Below are positions 24,082 through 34,958 of a stretch of DNA of 64,000 bases, in pieces (the stretch's first letter is position 1; each line of letters begins with the position of its first letter). The notes beneath the pieces are model-generated. The model had not been told where the DNA came from and did no database searches. It saw only the letters and a list, made by a program, of their open reading frames with translations. Origin of the DNA: Batkoa obscura (taxonomy: Eukaryota > Entomophthoromycota > Entomophthoromycetes > Entomophthorales > Batkoaceae). The stretch covers positions 310,001-374,000 of the forward strand of contig JASVEC010000030.1 in assembly GCA_030770535.1 (NCBI GenBank). Direction: 5' to 3'. A program made the translations under genes and the position numbers.

Positions 24082-25629
24082 TTTATTTGACATTTCAAAG
24101 TTATCTAATTGAATACTCCTCACCTCAGCCCTTACCCCACTTTGTCATAGCAGCTTTTTTAAATTTTTAATATTTTCAATTGCAATAGGTTAACTAATTC
24201 TCTTTCTTTTTTTCGCTTAGGCTTGCTTTGATACATTTATTTAGATTATTTTTTTAAAATGTTTTTTTTAGGTTAAAATTAGGATCGCTTTTATTTTATA
24301 TTGCTAATAAAAATTTTCGATTTTTAGGTGTTTTTTCAATACTAACAGAATGGCATAACTTGATTTATTATTTATGTTCTTGGTTTTTCATACAACATCC
24401 TTTAGTTTTTGTATTCTAATGTAAAGTACCCAAAACATATAAAGTTAATAGTAGTATATTTGAAAATAGAATTTTATTTAAAATTTGTTTAGAAACAAGG
24501 TTGATAGATTCAATTATTATTTTAGTCAGAACAGTATTATAAATCTTTTAATACCCTTGTATTTTAATTTCAACCTTTTTCTATCAAATTATTAACTCTC
24601 TAAAAATAAGCATAAACAAAAAAATTTTTTTTGATTAAGAATAGATTTTTATAGCACAAAATGAAAATTTCTAATGCTTTCAGAAAATAGAGTACCTATC
24701 TTTAACTCTAAGTCTAGTGCTAATCTAATTGTGATATTAATGTTAATATCAACACTAAATAGTATTGAAAAGCCGAATTAATATTATATTTGAGCTTAAA
24801 AACTTCCATAAAGCAACAAATGCTATTGAATTTAACTGTGGATACTTTTAAAATCCTATTGATATTTCGGATTGAGTTTTTTCTACTTTCTAACTCCCAG
24901 GATTTCAAATATAAAAATAGATTATGAAACAAACATTAATATTGAAACTTTAACTGTTTTAACATTAGCCTGTTTATTTTAATAGACCTTTTAATAAATT
25001 CAGTAATTCACTTTTGCTAAATATAAATTTGCGGATAAATTGAAGTGTTTTACCAGCTACTTGGCAATGAAATTATCCATTATTAAGCTTTGTTTATGAA
25101 CAAATTGTATAAATTTTAAAAACTTATGCTATTGCTTTAACTAAAAAAGCTCAATTTTGAAGTTTTCATCTTGGCAAAATAGATAAGGCCAAACTATTCA
25201 AATTAGTAATAAAAATCCAAATTCAATTAAATAACTTATTTAATTCAAACAACAATACTATTTATGAATTCAATAGCGTTGTAAAATAAATATAATTTTT
25301 ATCAACTACTTTAATAACTAAATGATTATTTCTATCTTACATAATTGCGATCTTTTTTGAAATCGTTTAAATTGAAGAAATATTTTTATAAACTCCAATT
25401 TAATCTGGAATCTAATCAAGTTCCCAATGTTCTATATAGAATGGTTTAGAATAACAATTTCATTCATTTATTCTCTGAATTTAGTATCTACCAATAAAAT
25501 CCTTGAAAGTTGGTTCTATTAGATATTAAGAACTAATATCAGCTGATCATCAGAAACTATAAAGTCAACTTTTAAGCTTCGGCTACCCTCAATTTTTTAA
25601 TTGAAAAAACGAGCTAGTAAATTAAAACT
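24082..25629. other. intergenic, nothing recognised
   Basis: 1.5 kb of AT-rich DNA downstream of the kinase. No MITE or transposon piece is seen. Short open frames lack codon character. Confidence 0.5.
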
Positions 25630-26056
25630 ATGGGCTACGATACTAATACTTCATATCCGCCACAACAAGGTGGTCAAGGTAAGTCTTTTATTATACTGGT
25701 ATTCAATCTCAATATTAAGCTTTTTTTAGCTTATCCACCACCACCTGGTTATAATCAAGGTGCTCCAGGACAACAATCATATCCACAAACTCAATATCCA
25801 CCACAAGCACAATATCCACCACAAGGTTATCCACAACAACAAAGCTATCCACAGCAAAGTTACCCACAACAACAACAGCCGTATGCAGCTCAACCACCAA
25901 TGGCTCAACCTCAACCCCAACAACAGGAAAGAGGTGGGGGCGACTTTTGTATGGGATGGTAAGTTATTTATTTTTATAAATTACCCTAGTAATTTGTTAA
26001 TTTCTTTTAGTGCTGGTGCCGCTTGTCTATGTTGTTGTTTAGATTGTTTATTTTAG
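25630..26056 (+). CDS. small Pro/Gln/Tyr-rich CYSTM tail protein, 107 aa
   Basis: Exons 25630-25678, 25730-25958 and 26011-26056 join in phases 1 and 2. The body is repeats of S-Y-P-Q-Q and Q-Y-P-P-Q. The last two exons combine to GGGDFCMGCAGAACLCCCLD then CLF at the end. That Cys-rich hydrophobic end is a CYSTM module, found in small tail-anchored stress-associated membrane proteins of fungi and plants. Without the final 46-bp exon the module would be missed. Confidence 0.8.
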
Positions 26057-26515
26057 ATAAGTGAAAGGGAATATTTAATTTTTTTTAATGATAATAAAGT
26101 TAATATGTAATATAAATAAACAAATTGGGACTGTATGAACGTTATGAGTTCATGGTAATAATATTTTTATTATATCGTTGCTATTGACAAGGGTTTCGTA
26201 TTATAGCTTTTATCATTTTCAATTTGTGTGTTGAAGCTTACCTGCTATTATTGCTTTAGTTTAGCTCATTAACTATCTTTTAACTCTTGACTTATCTTAA
26301 ACAACACTTATTAGTAATACTTTAACAATCTATTGAATTACTAATATCATAAATGATTGTTTTTGATATATTTATAATAAATCTTCCTAAAAATAGAAAG
26401 TTTAAACTAAATTTTATTAATGTAAAACTAAAAATTTAACCTATTTGTTTTTACAACTTTTTAACTTAGCCTGCTTAATCTTATAATAAATTAATCCAGT
26501 ATTTTAAAGTATACC
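26057..26515. other. intergenic, nothing seen
   Basis: AT-rich spacer that should contain the terminator of the CYSTM gene and the promoter of the 26516 gene. Confidence 0.45.
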
Positions 26516-27985
26516 ATGTCCAACAATAATTTCACAAAAGAAAAGCCCAACGAGCAAGAACTTATCTTGGCTAATTTAAAATTGAAATTACAACCTTTTC
26601 AAATATTAAAAACGCAAACTTTTAACAAAAAATTAAGAGAACAACAACTAATTACTAATTTATTAAATGATTATTTTAACCTAGCTGATAAAACACATTT
26701 ATTCATCACTTTATCCCAAGTACCTCAATTACTTCATCAACCCAGCTTACTTCCTTTTACAGTTCTTGCTTTAGCTGCACGGTATACTACTAATTCTATG
26801 GGTTATAAAATTCAATTATTAGAAGAATATTTTATAACTAAAGCCAAACTACAAACCGCTTATCAGTTAAGTTTAATATTAGATAGAAATAGTGGGTTGA
26901 GTAGTAGAATTGATACATTTAAAGCATTTATGTTATTATCATTACTGGAAATGATTCGGTACTGTGATACAAGTTCCATGTTGTTGGCTGGTAAATTTAT
27001 GTTTTATTTTATAGGAATTTGTTAATGTATTATTAGAATATGCCTTTAGGTATGAAAATTATAATTAGAACAATCAAACTTTTAGTTTTAATATATTTAT
27101 TTTAGATTAAGTCATACCATAGGTATTCAAAATATTTTGACTTATAATCCAGATGTAATAGCTTGTTTTAAAGTATTAATTATAAATATGAAGTATTTTG
27201 CTTTATTATTCAATAATGTATTATTAATGCGAGAAGTATTCAAAACGCTACAGTTGATGGAAACTTATCATAATTTGATTGATGATAAAAAAAGACAAGA
27301 GATTGAAACGCATATGAATAATTTACATGAGATTTGTTTATGTCCAAAGCCGTTAATGAATATTTTAAGTTTTGCTTATGAAGAAGCTTGTAAAGAGTTG
27401 AAATTGATACTGACAGATAATAATAATAATAATGCAAATGAAGTAAAAACCCAATATTTTAAATTACAACAACAAGTGTATACTTGGTTTCATACTATTC
27501 AACCTATTCCCATTATAGAATGGTATCCTTTCTTTTTAGCTTGGAAACAAGGTAATTTAACTTCCGAACAATTAATTCAATATGATACAATAACAATTTA
27601 TGAGTTATCAATATTATTATTGACTTGGCCAACAATTGGATTTTGTGAATCAACAATAGAATTAACAGAGGAAAAGAAATATTTGTTATTACAAATTGCA
27701 GATAAAAACTATGATAAAATTCAAACATTTATTAATTTAATGATTCAAGATAAAGAAGAAAAAGAGAAGAATATCAGATCTCCTTTTTCTATTACTTTAC
27801 CTTTAATTATTATTAAAATCTATTTAAATCATATTAAATTATTAGATAAAGAGAGTATCTATTTTAAATCCATTATAACAAAAGTAGATTTACTACAATC
27901 TTGGATACAACCAAAATTAGGCTGGGAAGATGCAGAATTTGGCTTAAATAATATTCATAAGATTCGAGAATTTTATTTATTATAA
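26516..27985 (+). CDS. fungal transcription-factor middle-homology protein without a visible zinc cluster, 455 aa
   Basis: Exons 26516-26990, 27037-27049 and 27106-27985. The 13-bp middle exon keeps the frame and yields MLLAEYAFRLSHTIGIQN, the typical 'A-x-R-L-x-x-x-x-G-I/L' segment of the fungal-specific transcription factor domain. Upstream are LPFTVLALAARYT and KLQTAYQLSLILDR. No Cys6 zinc cluster, leucine zipper or other DNA-binding motif is seen, and the first residues are polar. Either the DNA-binding exon is missing or lost, or the protein is a zinc-cluster-free member. The middle-homology region usually regulates activity; the target pathway is unknown. Confidence 0.65.
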
Positions 27986-28116
27986 ATAATAATGTAATAT
28001 AAAATAAAAGTGAGTTTTTATTTTATTATTATTTTTTATTCTTTATTTTTTATTCTTTTATTACTATTTTTAAACTTGTAAAATAAAATAATAATTTTAA
28101 TTTCAATTTTTTTAAC

Positions 28117-29791
28117 TTAAACCATAGAACAACCTGGGCAATTGTGTAAATTATCATGGATAAAAATATCACAATCAATACAAAACTCAAATTGACATTT
28201 AGGACATTGGTAATGTTCATTATTAAGTTTACTTAACTTAATATTATTAGTATTGTTATTATTCTCTTTTTCTTTTTCATTAATTTTTTTTTCAAATCTT
28301 TTAAAACATCCAGAGCAATTTGATTGTTTAAATCTAATTAAATTTAATATATTATTGTCATTTAAAACATAAAACAGTTACTCTTCTTCTTTTAGCTCAA
28401 TAAAGTTATCAATCGGAAATAAATGATGGTATGATCTTGCTAAATGAGGTGAAGAAATTAATGTTAATCCACATACATTACACTCTGTAGGTATCTCACA
28501 AACTTTAGCTTGACATTGAGGACAACGAAAGCCAGAAGCTTTAATTTCATTGTGACTGATTAAATAAAAATAGAATAAATAAACAACTCTTTTCGTCAAT
28601 ACAATAAATGTTACTTACCAACAGCAAAGTGAGATATCCGATTCTTTTATTCTTTCTGGGAATCCCATTAATATTAAACTAGTTTCAGATTTATTTTCCA
28701 TTGCAACAATAGGTGGTGGTGTCATATCAAATAAGATATCTTTAAAATGATTTTCATTAAATACTACATTATACGTTCCTAATTATTAATTTAACTTAAT
28801 TTAAATACAACTTAGATTATAATAAATAAACAAATAATTCAATTATTCTCATACCCATAGTTTCATTTGCTAATTTTTGAAATACCGCTACCTGAGCTGA
28901 TAAACCAATAGTTGAACAGCGTATGTTCAATTGTTTCATTTCTTTAATAGTAGTGAAAATGTTTCCTGGATCACATGAAGTTAGTGAACCAAATACAGAT
29001 AATACTTCTCTTGAGGCATGGGAAGGTATATGTCTATTGATAAAAAAAAGAAACAATGTTAATGCTCAACATTGATTTAATCAGTTAATATTGACTTACA
29101 TCAAAGAACTTTTTGCTAATTCTAAAGAATTTTGCAATGAAGGTTCACCCCCCGTTTCATGATTAGATTTCATTTTGATTGCTTTTATATGTTCCATTGG
29201 ATTTCCTAATATATAAGGAAAATCTATTTATTTGATATTTATCTTTAGGATATTACCACTTAATTCGGATATCTTTTCAGCTAATCCATTTCGAGTAACT
29301 ATTATACCTAATTGTGAAATCGGATTCTGATCAAAATATTCTGTTATAAAACTTTCTAAAAAAGCTAATGTTAAAAGTAATCGGCTAGGCCTCAAATCTT
29401 TATCATTCATTGCTAATGATAAATCAACTATTAATATCATATGTCGGATAATGCCCCTTTGTACAATAGCAGTATCACGCTTTTGTCTAAATAAATTTCA
29501 AACATTAGTTTTCTTTATTTTTTTTTGTTTTAATTTTTTTATTATATTATCTCATTTCATTTTAAACTAATAATAGTATTAATTCACTTACCTCCTCTTT
29601 TTCAACTGAATAGCTAAATTTTGAATCAAATTTTGTAAAGAACCTTTTTCATCTTCTTGTACTTCTTCCCAAGAACGTTTAAATGTTTCTTCCCATGAAA
29701 ACCCTTTGCTTCCTTTTTCTTTATCTTCATCATCTACATCATCTACAATAATTTTTTCGACTGTTGTTTTGCTTTTTTGTGTGGAACTCAT
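28117..29791 (-). CDS. SSL1: TFIIH core subunit SSL1/p44, 421 aa, seven exons
   Basis: Exons (descending): 29791-29592, 29486-29257, 29205-29100, 29033-28855, 28778-28619, 28555-28382 and 28333-28117; their lengths sum to a multiple of three. The N-terminus is acidic, with [19 protein letters not shown] vWA-like domain follows ([20 protein letters not shown]), with [20 protein letters not shown] and [20 protein letters not shown] typical of Ssl1. The C-terminus has a C4 zinc finger ([20 protein letters not shown]) and a RING-like C4C4 module from CSGCFKRF to [20 protein letters not shown] then NCPGC. Ssl1 stimulates the XPD/Rad3 helicase in transcription initiation and nucleotide excision repair. 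A poly-Asn insert lies between the zinc pairs. Confidence 0.92.
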
Positions 29792-29928
29792 TTTAGGTTA
29801 ATAAAAAGATGAAATTAATTTTTTTATAAAAACTGATATTTAAAAAATTGAGATATGCTTATTGGTTAATGATGTACTAAGTCAAGAAGTATTTACTTTA
29901 TTAAGAAAATAAAAAAATATTGATATAT
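29792..29928. promoter_or_regulatory. SSL1 upstream region
   Basis: 137 bp between the SSL1 start codon and a transposon remnant. The promoter must lie here or inside the remnant. No motif is named. Confidence 0.35.
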
Positions 29929-30646
29929 GAGAGATGTACAAATTAGTTTCATTTTTTAGCCAATTTTTAAAAATTTTGTGATTTAAAAACTGCTTAAAAT
30001 TTTATAAATTCTATTAAAAAGCAAAAGTATCTAATACAGTTTAAATTGTCTCATTATAGTTTACATTGTAAGTTAGTTTCATTTTTGTTGAATTCAATGG
30101 AAATTCCTGGATTAGCAAGGCTTTTACTAATATAGTATATATATTGATATTAATTAAAGTTATAGTATGAAAACAAATACATCTTACTATAAAACTTTGT
30201 TAAAATATCTACCAATGGCTGCTTTATAACCAATATTAAAGATTTGCTATCAAATAGATAAATAATTTTAATGTTATAATTAGATTATTGATAGATTATT
30301 AAGTTAATGAATAACTGTACAGAAAGGAGTGGTTAGTCCCAAAACTATAATTGACCCTCTTTATATAATACAAGCAATATAACAATAGTTTTTACTTATT
30401 ATAACTGTTTACTTTTTGACTATCTATCAACTCAACTACTAATGACTCAAACAATATAATATCTAATAGTCTATTTCTATTATTTAATAAAGTATCTACT
30501 TGCTTAATAAATGTTGGAACTTTGGAACTTTTGTTATTTTTATAAAATAAACTGGGATTAGTTTTCTGCTTTTTTAATTTTTTATGGACTTTGTAACTTT
30601 ATTATATTCATAGACAATAATCTTAAATTTTAAAATTAATTAGTTA
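29929..30646 (-). mobile_element. decayed 3' part of the 3665-type transposon
   Basis: The left side reads GAGATGTACAAATTAG then TTTCATTTTTTA, the inverted end of the family. The sequence then follows the 3' flank, including ACTATAATTGACC (compare the complement of 5765-5785), and the last ~180 bp of the transposase coding region with many changes. The rest of the element is absent. It sits between SSL1 and a MITE. Confidence 0.78.
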
Positions 30647-30650
30647 ATAT

Positions 30651-30751
30651 CTAGGTGTGTGTTTTTTGACTTCATTATTTTTTCCATTTTTTAAGCACTA
30701 TTTAAGTGGAAAAATTGTTGGTAAAATTCTTAAACACAAAAATACATCCCC
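30651..30751 (-). mobile_element. MITE, GGGG-TGT family
   Basis: Reads CTAGGTGTGTG ... TACATCCCC with the AAGCACTATTTAAG centre. Perfect ATAT duplication at 30647-30650 and 30752-30755. It joins the truncated end of the transposon remnant. Confidence 0.85.
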
Positions 30752-31100
30752 ATATGATTAAAAAAATAATTGGAAAAAAATAATCAAAATAAGTTTTTTA
30801 AGTCAAATTTCTTTATTTAATTTTAAGCTTTTTGAGTTTGACTAATCGTACCATTAAGGACTTACAAATTTAAAACTTAATTTGAATTAACTTTTAACTA
30901 AATTCTGAAACCAATTGAGACATTTTTATATAATTAAACAAACTTAAAAATAAATTTTATAAAGGCATACAATGACAATATATTTATCAATAGCAATAAT
31001 AGCTGAATTTTTTAAAAGAAAATACAAGAAATTTTAAAGACAGTTCTATAACAATTTAACAACTGTTAAGCAAACACACAATATATTTAACAAAACCTGC

Positions 31101-32862
31101 TTAACTCAAGAATTCGAATGAAGAATAGATGACTGCGGCAAAAGCATGTAACTCAGAGCATTCAGAAGCCGTCTAAAATAAAAATAAAAATAAAAATAAA
31201 AATAAAAATAAAAATAAAAATAAAAATAAAAATAAAAATAAAAATAAAAATAAAAATAAAAATAAAAATAAAAATAAAAATAAAAATAAAAATAAAAATA
31301 AAAATAAAAATAAAAATAAAAATAAAAATAAAAATAAAAATAAAAATAAAAATAAAAATAAAAATAAAAATAAAAATAAAAATAAAAATAAAAATAAAAA
31401 TAAAAATAAAAATAAAAATCCATTATTTGAAAATATTAAAAAATACTTACATCAATATACTTATTATCATTCGTATTAAATACTTCTTCTGGGATACTTG
31501 ATAAAGTAGGTATAATTCTAGCTAAGTTAATAGCTCTCGGAGTTGATTCGGAATCCTTAGATTCGAATAATGTTTGTTTTAACTCAATTAATAAAGGTTC
31601 CATAAATAAATCCAAAATTTTATTAAAGACTAATTTGAAATCATTGCTATATAAAAAACAATTGTTAGTACTAAGACTTTATATTTTGATAATGAGATAT
31701 GTCTACCTTTCAATGAAATCTTTAGTCTCATTTAGTAAACTTCTTAAATCATGGTCAACTACTGTATCAATATATTGTTTAATATTTTGTTCGTTAGTTC
31801 CCATAGTAATAGGTAAACTATGTCCATTTGCTTGTAATACTTCAAATTCCGATTCATAATTGTAAGGCAACATAGCATTTAATATGCTAAGTAAAATCAA
31901 CAATAGTATCAATATACATAATAATATTTTTAATAGTTGCTTACCTATCATTAGACATAAATAAAGCGTCATCAATATTCAATCTTAATTTCATTGTCAA
32001 TTCCAACAATTCAGTATAATTAAATTTTTTTGATAAAGCAATACTAAAAAAACAAAAAAATAAATTTCCTTTTTCCATTAATAAACAGATATTCTCATTT
32101 ACCTTTCCATTTCATTTTTGACTACATTATGAATTGTTTCCATAACACTTTGATATCCACGGTTAATAAACCACCAAGTAAAAGATAAAAATAATTTTTC
32201 GTTTTCATAGGACATTTTAGCGGGTGTACTAGTGGAGTCTCTATTTAATGCTTCCAAGTTAGGATGGGCGCCTATAATCGATTCAATATAAATTAGTCGA
32301 CCAACTAAATTCATTTGTATATAAGTCAGTAAACTCAAAAAATTAATTAAGTATAAAGAGCCAAGAGTACGGGTGAAGCCTAATAAAAAGTTTAATTTTA
32401 ATAATTATTACATAGTTAATTACAAAGTATACATACTCATTATCTTGACTTGTTCCCATAGTTTTAATTTTAATTGTTTTAATTCTGTTTTATCAGTTGT
32501 AGTGTTCTTTAGCTCTGTTATCTGCTGGACCAAATCTTCTACTGGATAATCTTTAAACAAATTGGTTTTAAGTAACCCCAATAAAGATTTAATCACTTCA
32601 TTAGTATCAATTAAATTTTTTTCAAATCTCTTTTTTAAACTATAAAATAAATAAGTAAATAAATTCATCAATTTAGCATATATTGTTTTAGGTTGTAAAC
32701 TTACTTTTCTTTAGCTTTCCTCGATTTCACTTGATCCATTTGAAACTGAGTTATTTTATCTTTAGTATAGCTAGAAGCAAAGTAAGCAAAGGAAACAACA
32801 CCACTAATAATTAAGATGGGTCGCTTATATCGATTGTAGTAATCTACTACTTTTTGTAACAT
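31101..32862 (-). CDS. PEX3: peroxisomal biogenesis factor PEX3, 394 aa, seven exons
   Basis: Exons (descending): 32862-32705, 32639-32437, 32379-32103, 32043-31945, 31886-31707, 31646-31451 and 31172-31101, all in phase. The N-terminus, MLQKVVDYYNRYKRPILIIS then GVVSFAYFASSY, is a short basic head plus membrane helix, as in Pex3. Then come RKAKENLKKRFEKN, LKLWEQVKIMSFTRTLGSLY and FLSFTWWFINRGY. The end ASECSELHAFAAVIYSSFEF matches the conserved Pex3 C-terminus. Pex3 anchors Pex19 at the peroxisome membrane for insertion of membrane proteins. The last exon is separated by an unusually long intron (31173-31450) made almost wholly of a 6-bp repeat. Confidence 0.88.
31177..31428. repeat. (TAAAAA)n microsatellite, about 42 units, inside the last PEX3 intron
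   Basis: About 252 bp of perfect hexanucleotide repeat. On the coding strand it is (TTTTTA)n, a run of pyrimidine tracts just before the acceptor TTTTAG. Other introns of the gene are about 55-75 bp; this one is 278 bp. Confidence 0.97.
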
Positions 32863-33246
32863 ATTGAGATGGGTATAGATAATAGTCCTAATTGTATAAA
32901 CTTGAAGGTAATATTGAATGAAAAAGTTGCTATGTAAATCGAATTACTATTTGGAATATAAAAGAAAAATTAAGGTTAAATTAGTATTCAAAATTATGGG
33001 TATAGGCCTTACAAGGGATAACTAATTCTATGTTAAGGGTCGATTCTTTTTTTATTGAGATGACGTAGTGAAAGAAAAGGGGCTTTGTTGATATTTTCAA
33101 TCCAGTTTTATTTTAAATCAAAATTTCGGGCTTTGATTTTGTATCAACTTATTTTTCATGAATTTGAAAATTAATGCCATCAAAAAAACTTCATTCAAAA
33201 GTATAGTTTCAATTTAAAATTTTTTAACCTTTCTTTTAACAAAAAA
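32863..33246. promoter_or_regulatory. divergent promoter, PEX3 / RNA methyltransferase
   Basis: 384 bp between two divergent start codons. A T-rich run precedes 33247. No specific site is recognised. Confidence 0.4.
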
Positions 33247-34422
33247 ATGAGCCAAAAAAAAGCGACCAAGGGCTCAGATGGATTCAAAGAATATTATACT
33301 AATATTTATGGTTCCTCCTGGAAAGATTTATTAAAATGTTTAAAACGACCCACACGACATGTGATGATTTACAATTTTCTCGCTAAAGATAGTGAAGTAT
33401 ATAAAGAATTAAAATCCCTTGAATCAAAACTTTTGGAATCCTCTCAATCAAAACTTGAAACTTTCAACAAAGATAGTGAACTTTTAAAATTTTATCATAA
33501 AGATAATTGGGTTTCAAATTATTGGGATCATTTATTAGGTCCTCAACAACTAAAGCTCAAAGGTGTAGATGTAGATTCCGAAGAAAATTTAGCTTTCCCC
33601 CCACCTCAAGTGTTTAATGACGAAGGTCTACTTTCTCATTATTGTTTAGATGCTGCTTCCTTACTTCCTATCATTGCTTTAGACTTAAAACCTAGTGATA
33701 ATGTATTGGATCTATGCTCAGCACCTGGAGGTAAAGGAATGTTAATTGGTCAACTATTATTTGAACCTCAATTTACAGAAGCAAAAGAAGGTGAATATAT
33801 AAAACGTACAGGACGATTACATTGTAACGAAATGAACCGAAGTCGATATGATCGATTACGTCAAGTGATGTTAAGTTATTTTGGTAAACAAGTGATCCAG
33901 TTACCACCTAATAATGGGATGGAAGAGGAATTAAAACCAATGTTAAAATTAACTAACTATGATGGTACATTATATGGTTTATTTAAAGAAAAGTATGACA
34001 AAATATTAATTGATGCACCTTGCTCTTCAGAAAGGCATTTAGTACATTTAGAACAATTAAAAACATTTGATAGTAAAATAAGTTTGAATAATTCCCATAC
34101 TCAATTAAAATTATTGTTGTCTGCTGCTCAAATGATAAAATTAAATGGTAGAATTGTGTATGCTACTTGTTCGTTATCTGATATGGAAAACGATTTGATA
34201 ATTAAAAGTTTCCTTGATAGAAGACCTGGATTATTTAAAGTGATAGAATTTCTACCAGATGATAAAGGGTTGGAGAAATGGGGTAAAAAAACAGAATTTG
34301 GTTGGCTATGTTTACCTCATCAATCCTTTGGTTGGGGTCCAATTTATCTTTCTGTGTTAGAAAAAGTTAAAGAGGATGAGTTTATGGGAACGGAAGAGTT
34401 CGAGGAGGTACAAGAGCAGTAG
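33247..34422 (+). CDS. NSUN-type RNA cytosine-C5 methyltransferase, 391 aa
   Basis: Single exon from ATG 33247. The SAM-binding motif DLCSAPGGKG is at residues 155-164. C259 in LIDAPCSSERHL (motif IV) and C308 in VYATCSLS (motif VI) are the two cysteines of the RsmB/NSUN mechanism. In NSUN enzymes one forms the covalent link to C6 of cytosine and the other releases the product. The phrase DAPCSSERH with a following His/Leu-rich segment is closest to the NSUN3/NSUN4 group, which modifies mitochondrial rRNA or tRNA. No PUA domain is present. I see no strong mitochondrial presequence, although the N-terminus is Lys-rich. Confidence 0.8.
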   Translation: MSQKKATKGSDGFKEYYTNIYGSSWKDLLKCLKRPTRHVMIYNFLAKDSEVYKELKSLESKLLESSQSKLETFNKDSELLKFYHKDNWVSNYWDHLLGPQQLKLKGVDVDSEENLAFPPPQVFNDEGLLSHYCLDAASLLPIIALDLKPSDNVLDLCSAPGGKGMLIGQLLFEPQFTEAKEGEYIKRTGRLHCNEMNRSRYDRLRQVMLSYFGKQVIQLPPNNGMEEELKPMLKLTNYDGTLYGLFKEKYDKILIDAPCSSERHLVHLEQLKTFDSKISLNNSHTQLKLLLSAAQMIKLNGRIVYATCSLSDMENDLIIKSFLDRRPGLFKVIEFLPDDKGLEKWGKKTEFGWLCLPHQSFGWGPIYLSVLEKVKEDEFMGTEEFEEVQEQ

Positions 34423-34958
34423 AGATGAGATAGATGTTATAGAATTAAAATTAAAGTACTTTTTTTAATAAACAGAGATGTTTTTTTGGTAATTAAAATT
34501 TAAAAAAATTCAATATTCAAAATGAATTGTTAAATAAGTTTATTGTTAATATTGAAAATAGAAATAGCCATAATAGATATGTAAAAACGGTTTAAAGTTT
34601 AAACAGAGTTATTTTTATTAATGAAATTAACTCTTTGTTTAATATAGGATTTAAAGAATATGGAAAAATCTATTATCCTATAATAAAATAGTATTAATAA
34701 TATAATGTCAATAATAACATAATAGTATAAAAGCTTATATTAAATATATTATCAACCACTAATAGATTTACTACATAAATAAGAAAAGTATTAATTTGAA
34801 TTTCTAATCCATGAGTCACCTCACTCATTAACCTTGGTTTTTTGACTTTGCATAAAACTGCGAATTTTTATTCGAACTTTGCAAAAGACAGAGCAAAAAA
34901 AAGGTATAAAAAGACTAACAAAGAACTCATTTACTTTTCATCACAAAATAAATAAATA
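34423..34958. other. intergenic, nothing seen
   Basis: AT-rich spacer of about 0.5 kb. A purine-rich stretch GCAAAAGACAGAGCAAAAAA lies about 60 bp before the tryptophanyl-tRNA synthetase start. Confidence 0.45.

Noticed and set aside
25715-25900. Val-rich minus-strand open frame
   Set aside because: Antisense shadow of the Pro/Gln repeat of the CYSTM gene.
31106-31423. Open frame of repeated Phe-Tyr units
   Set aside because: It is the translation of the (TTTTTA)n intron repeat of PEX3; the true PEX3 last exon uses another frame at its end.
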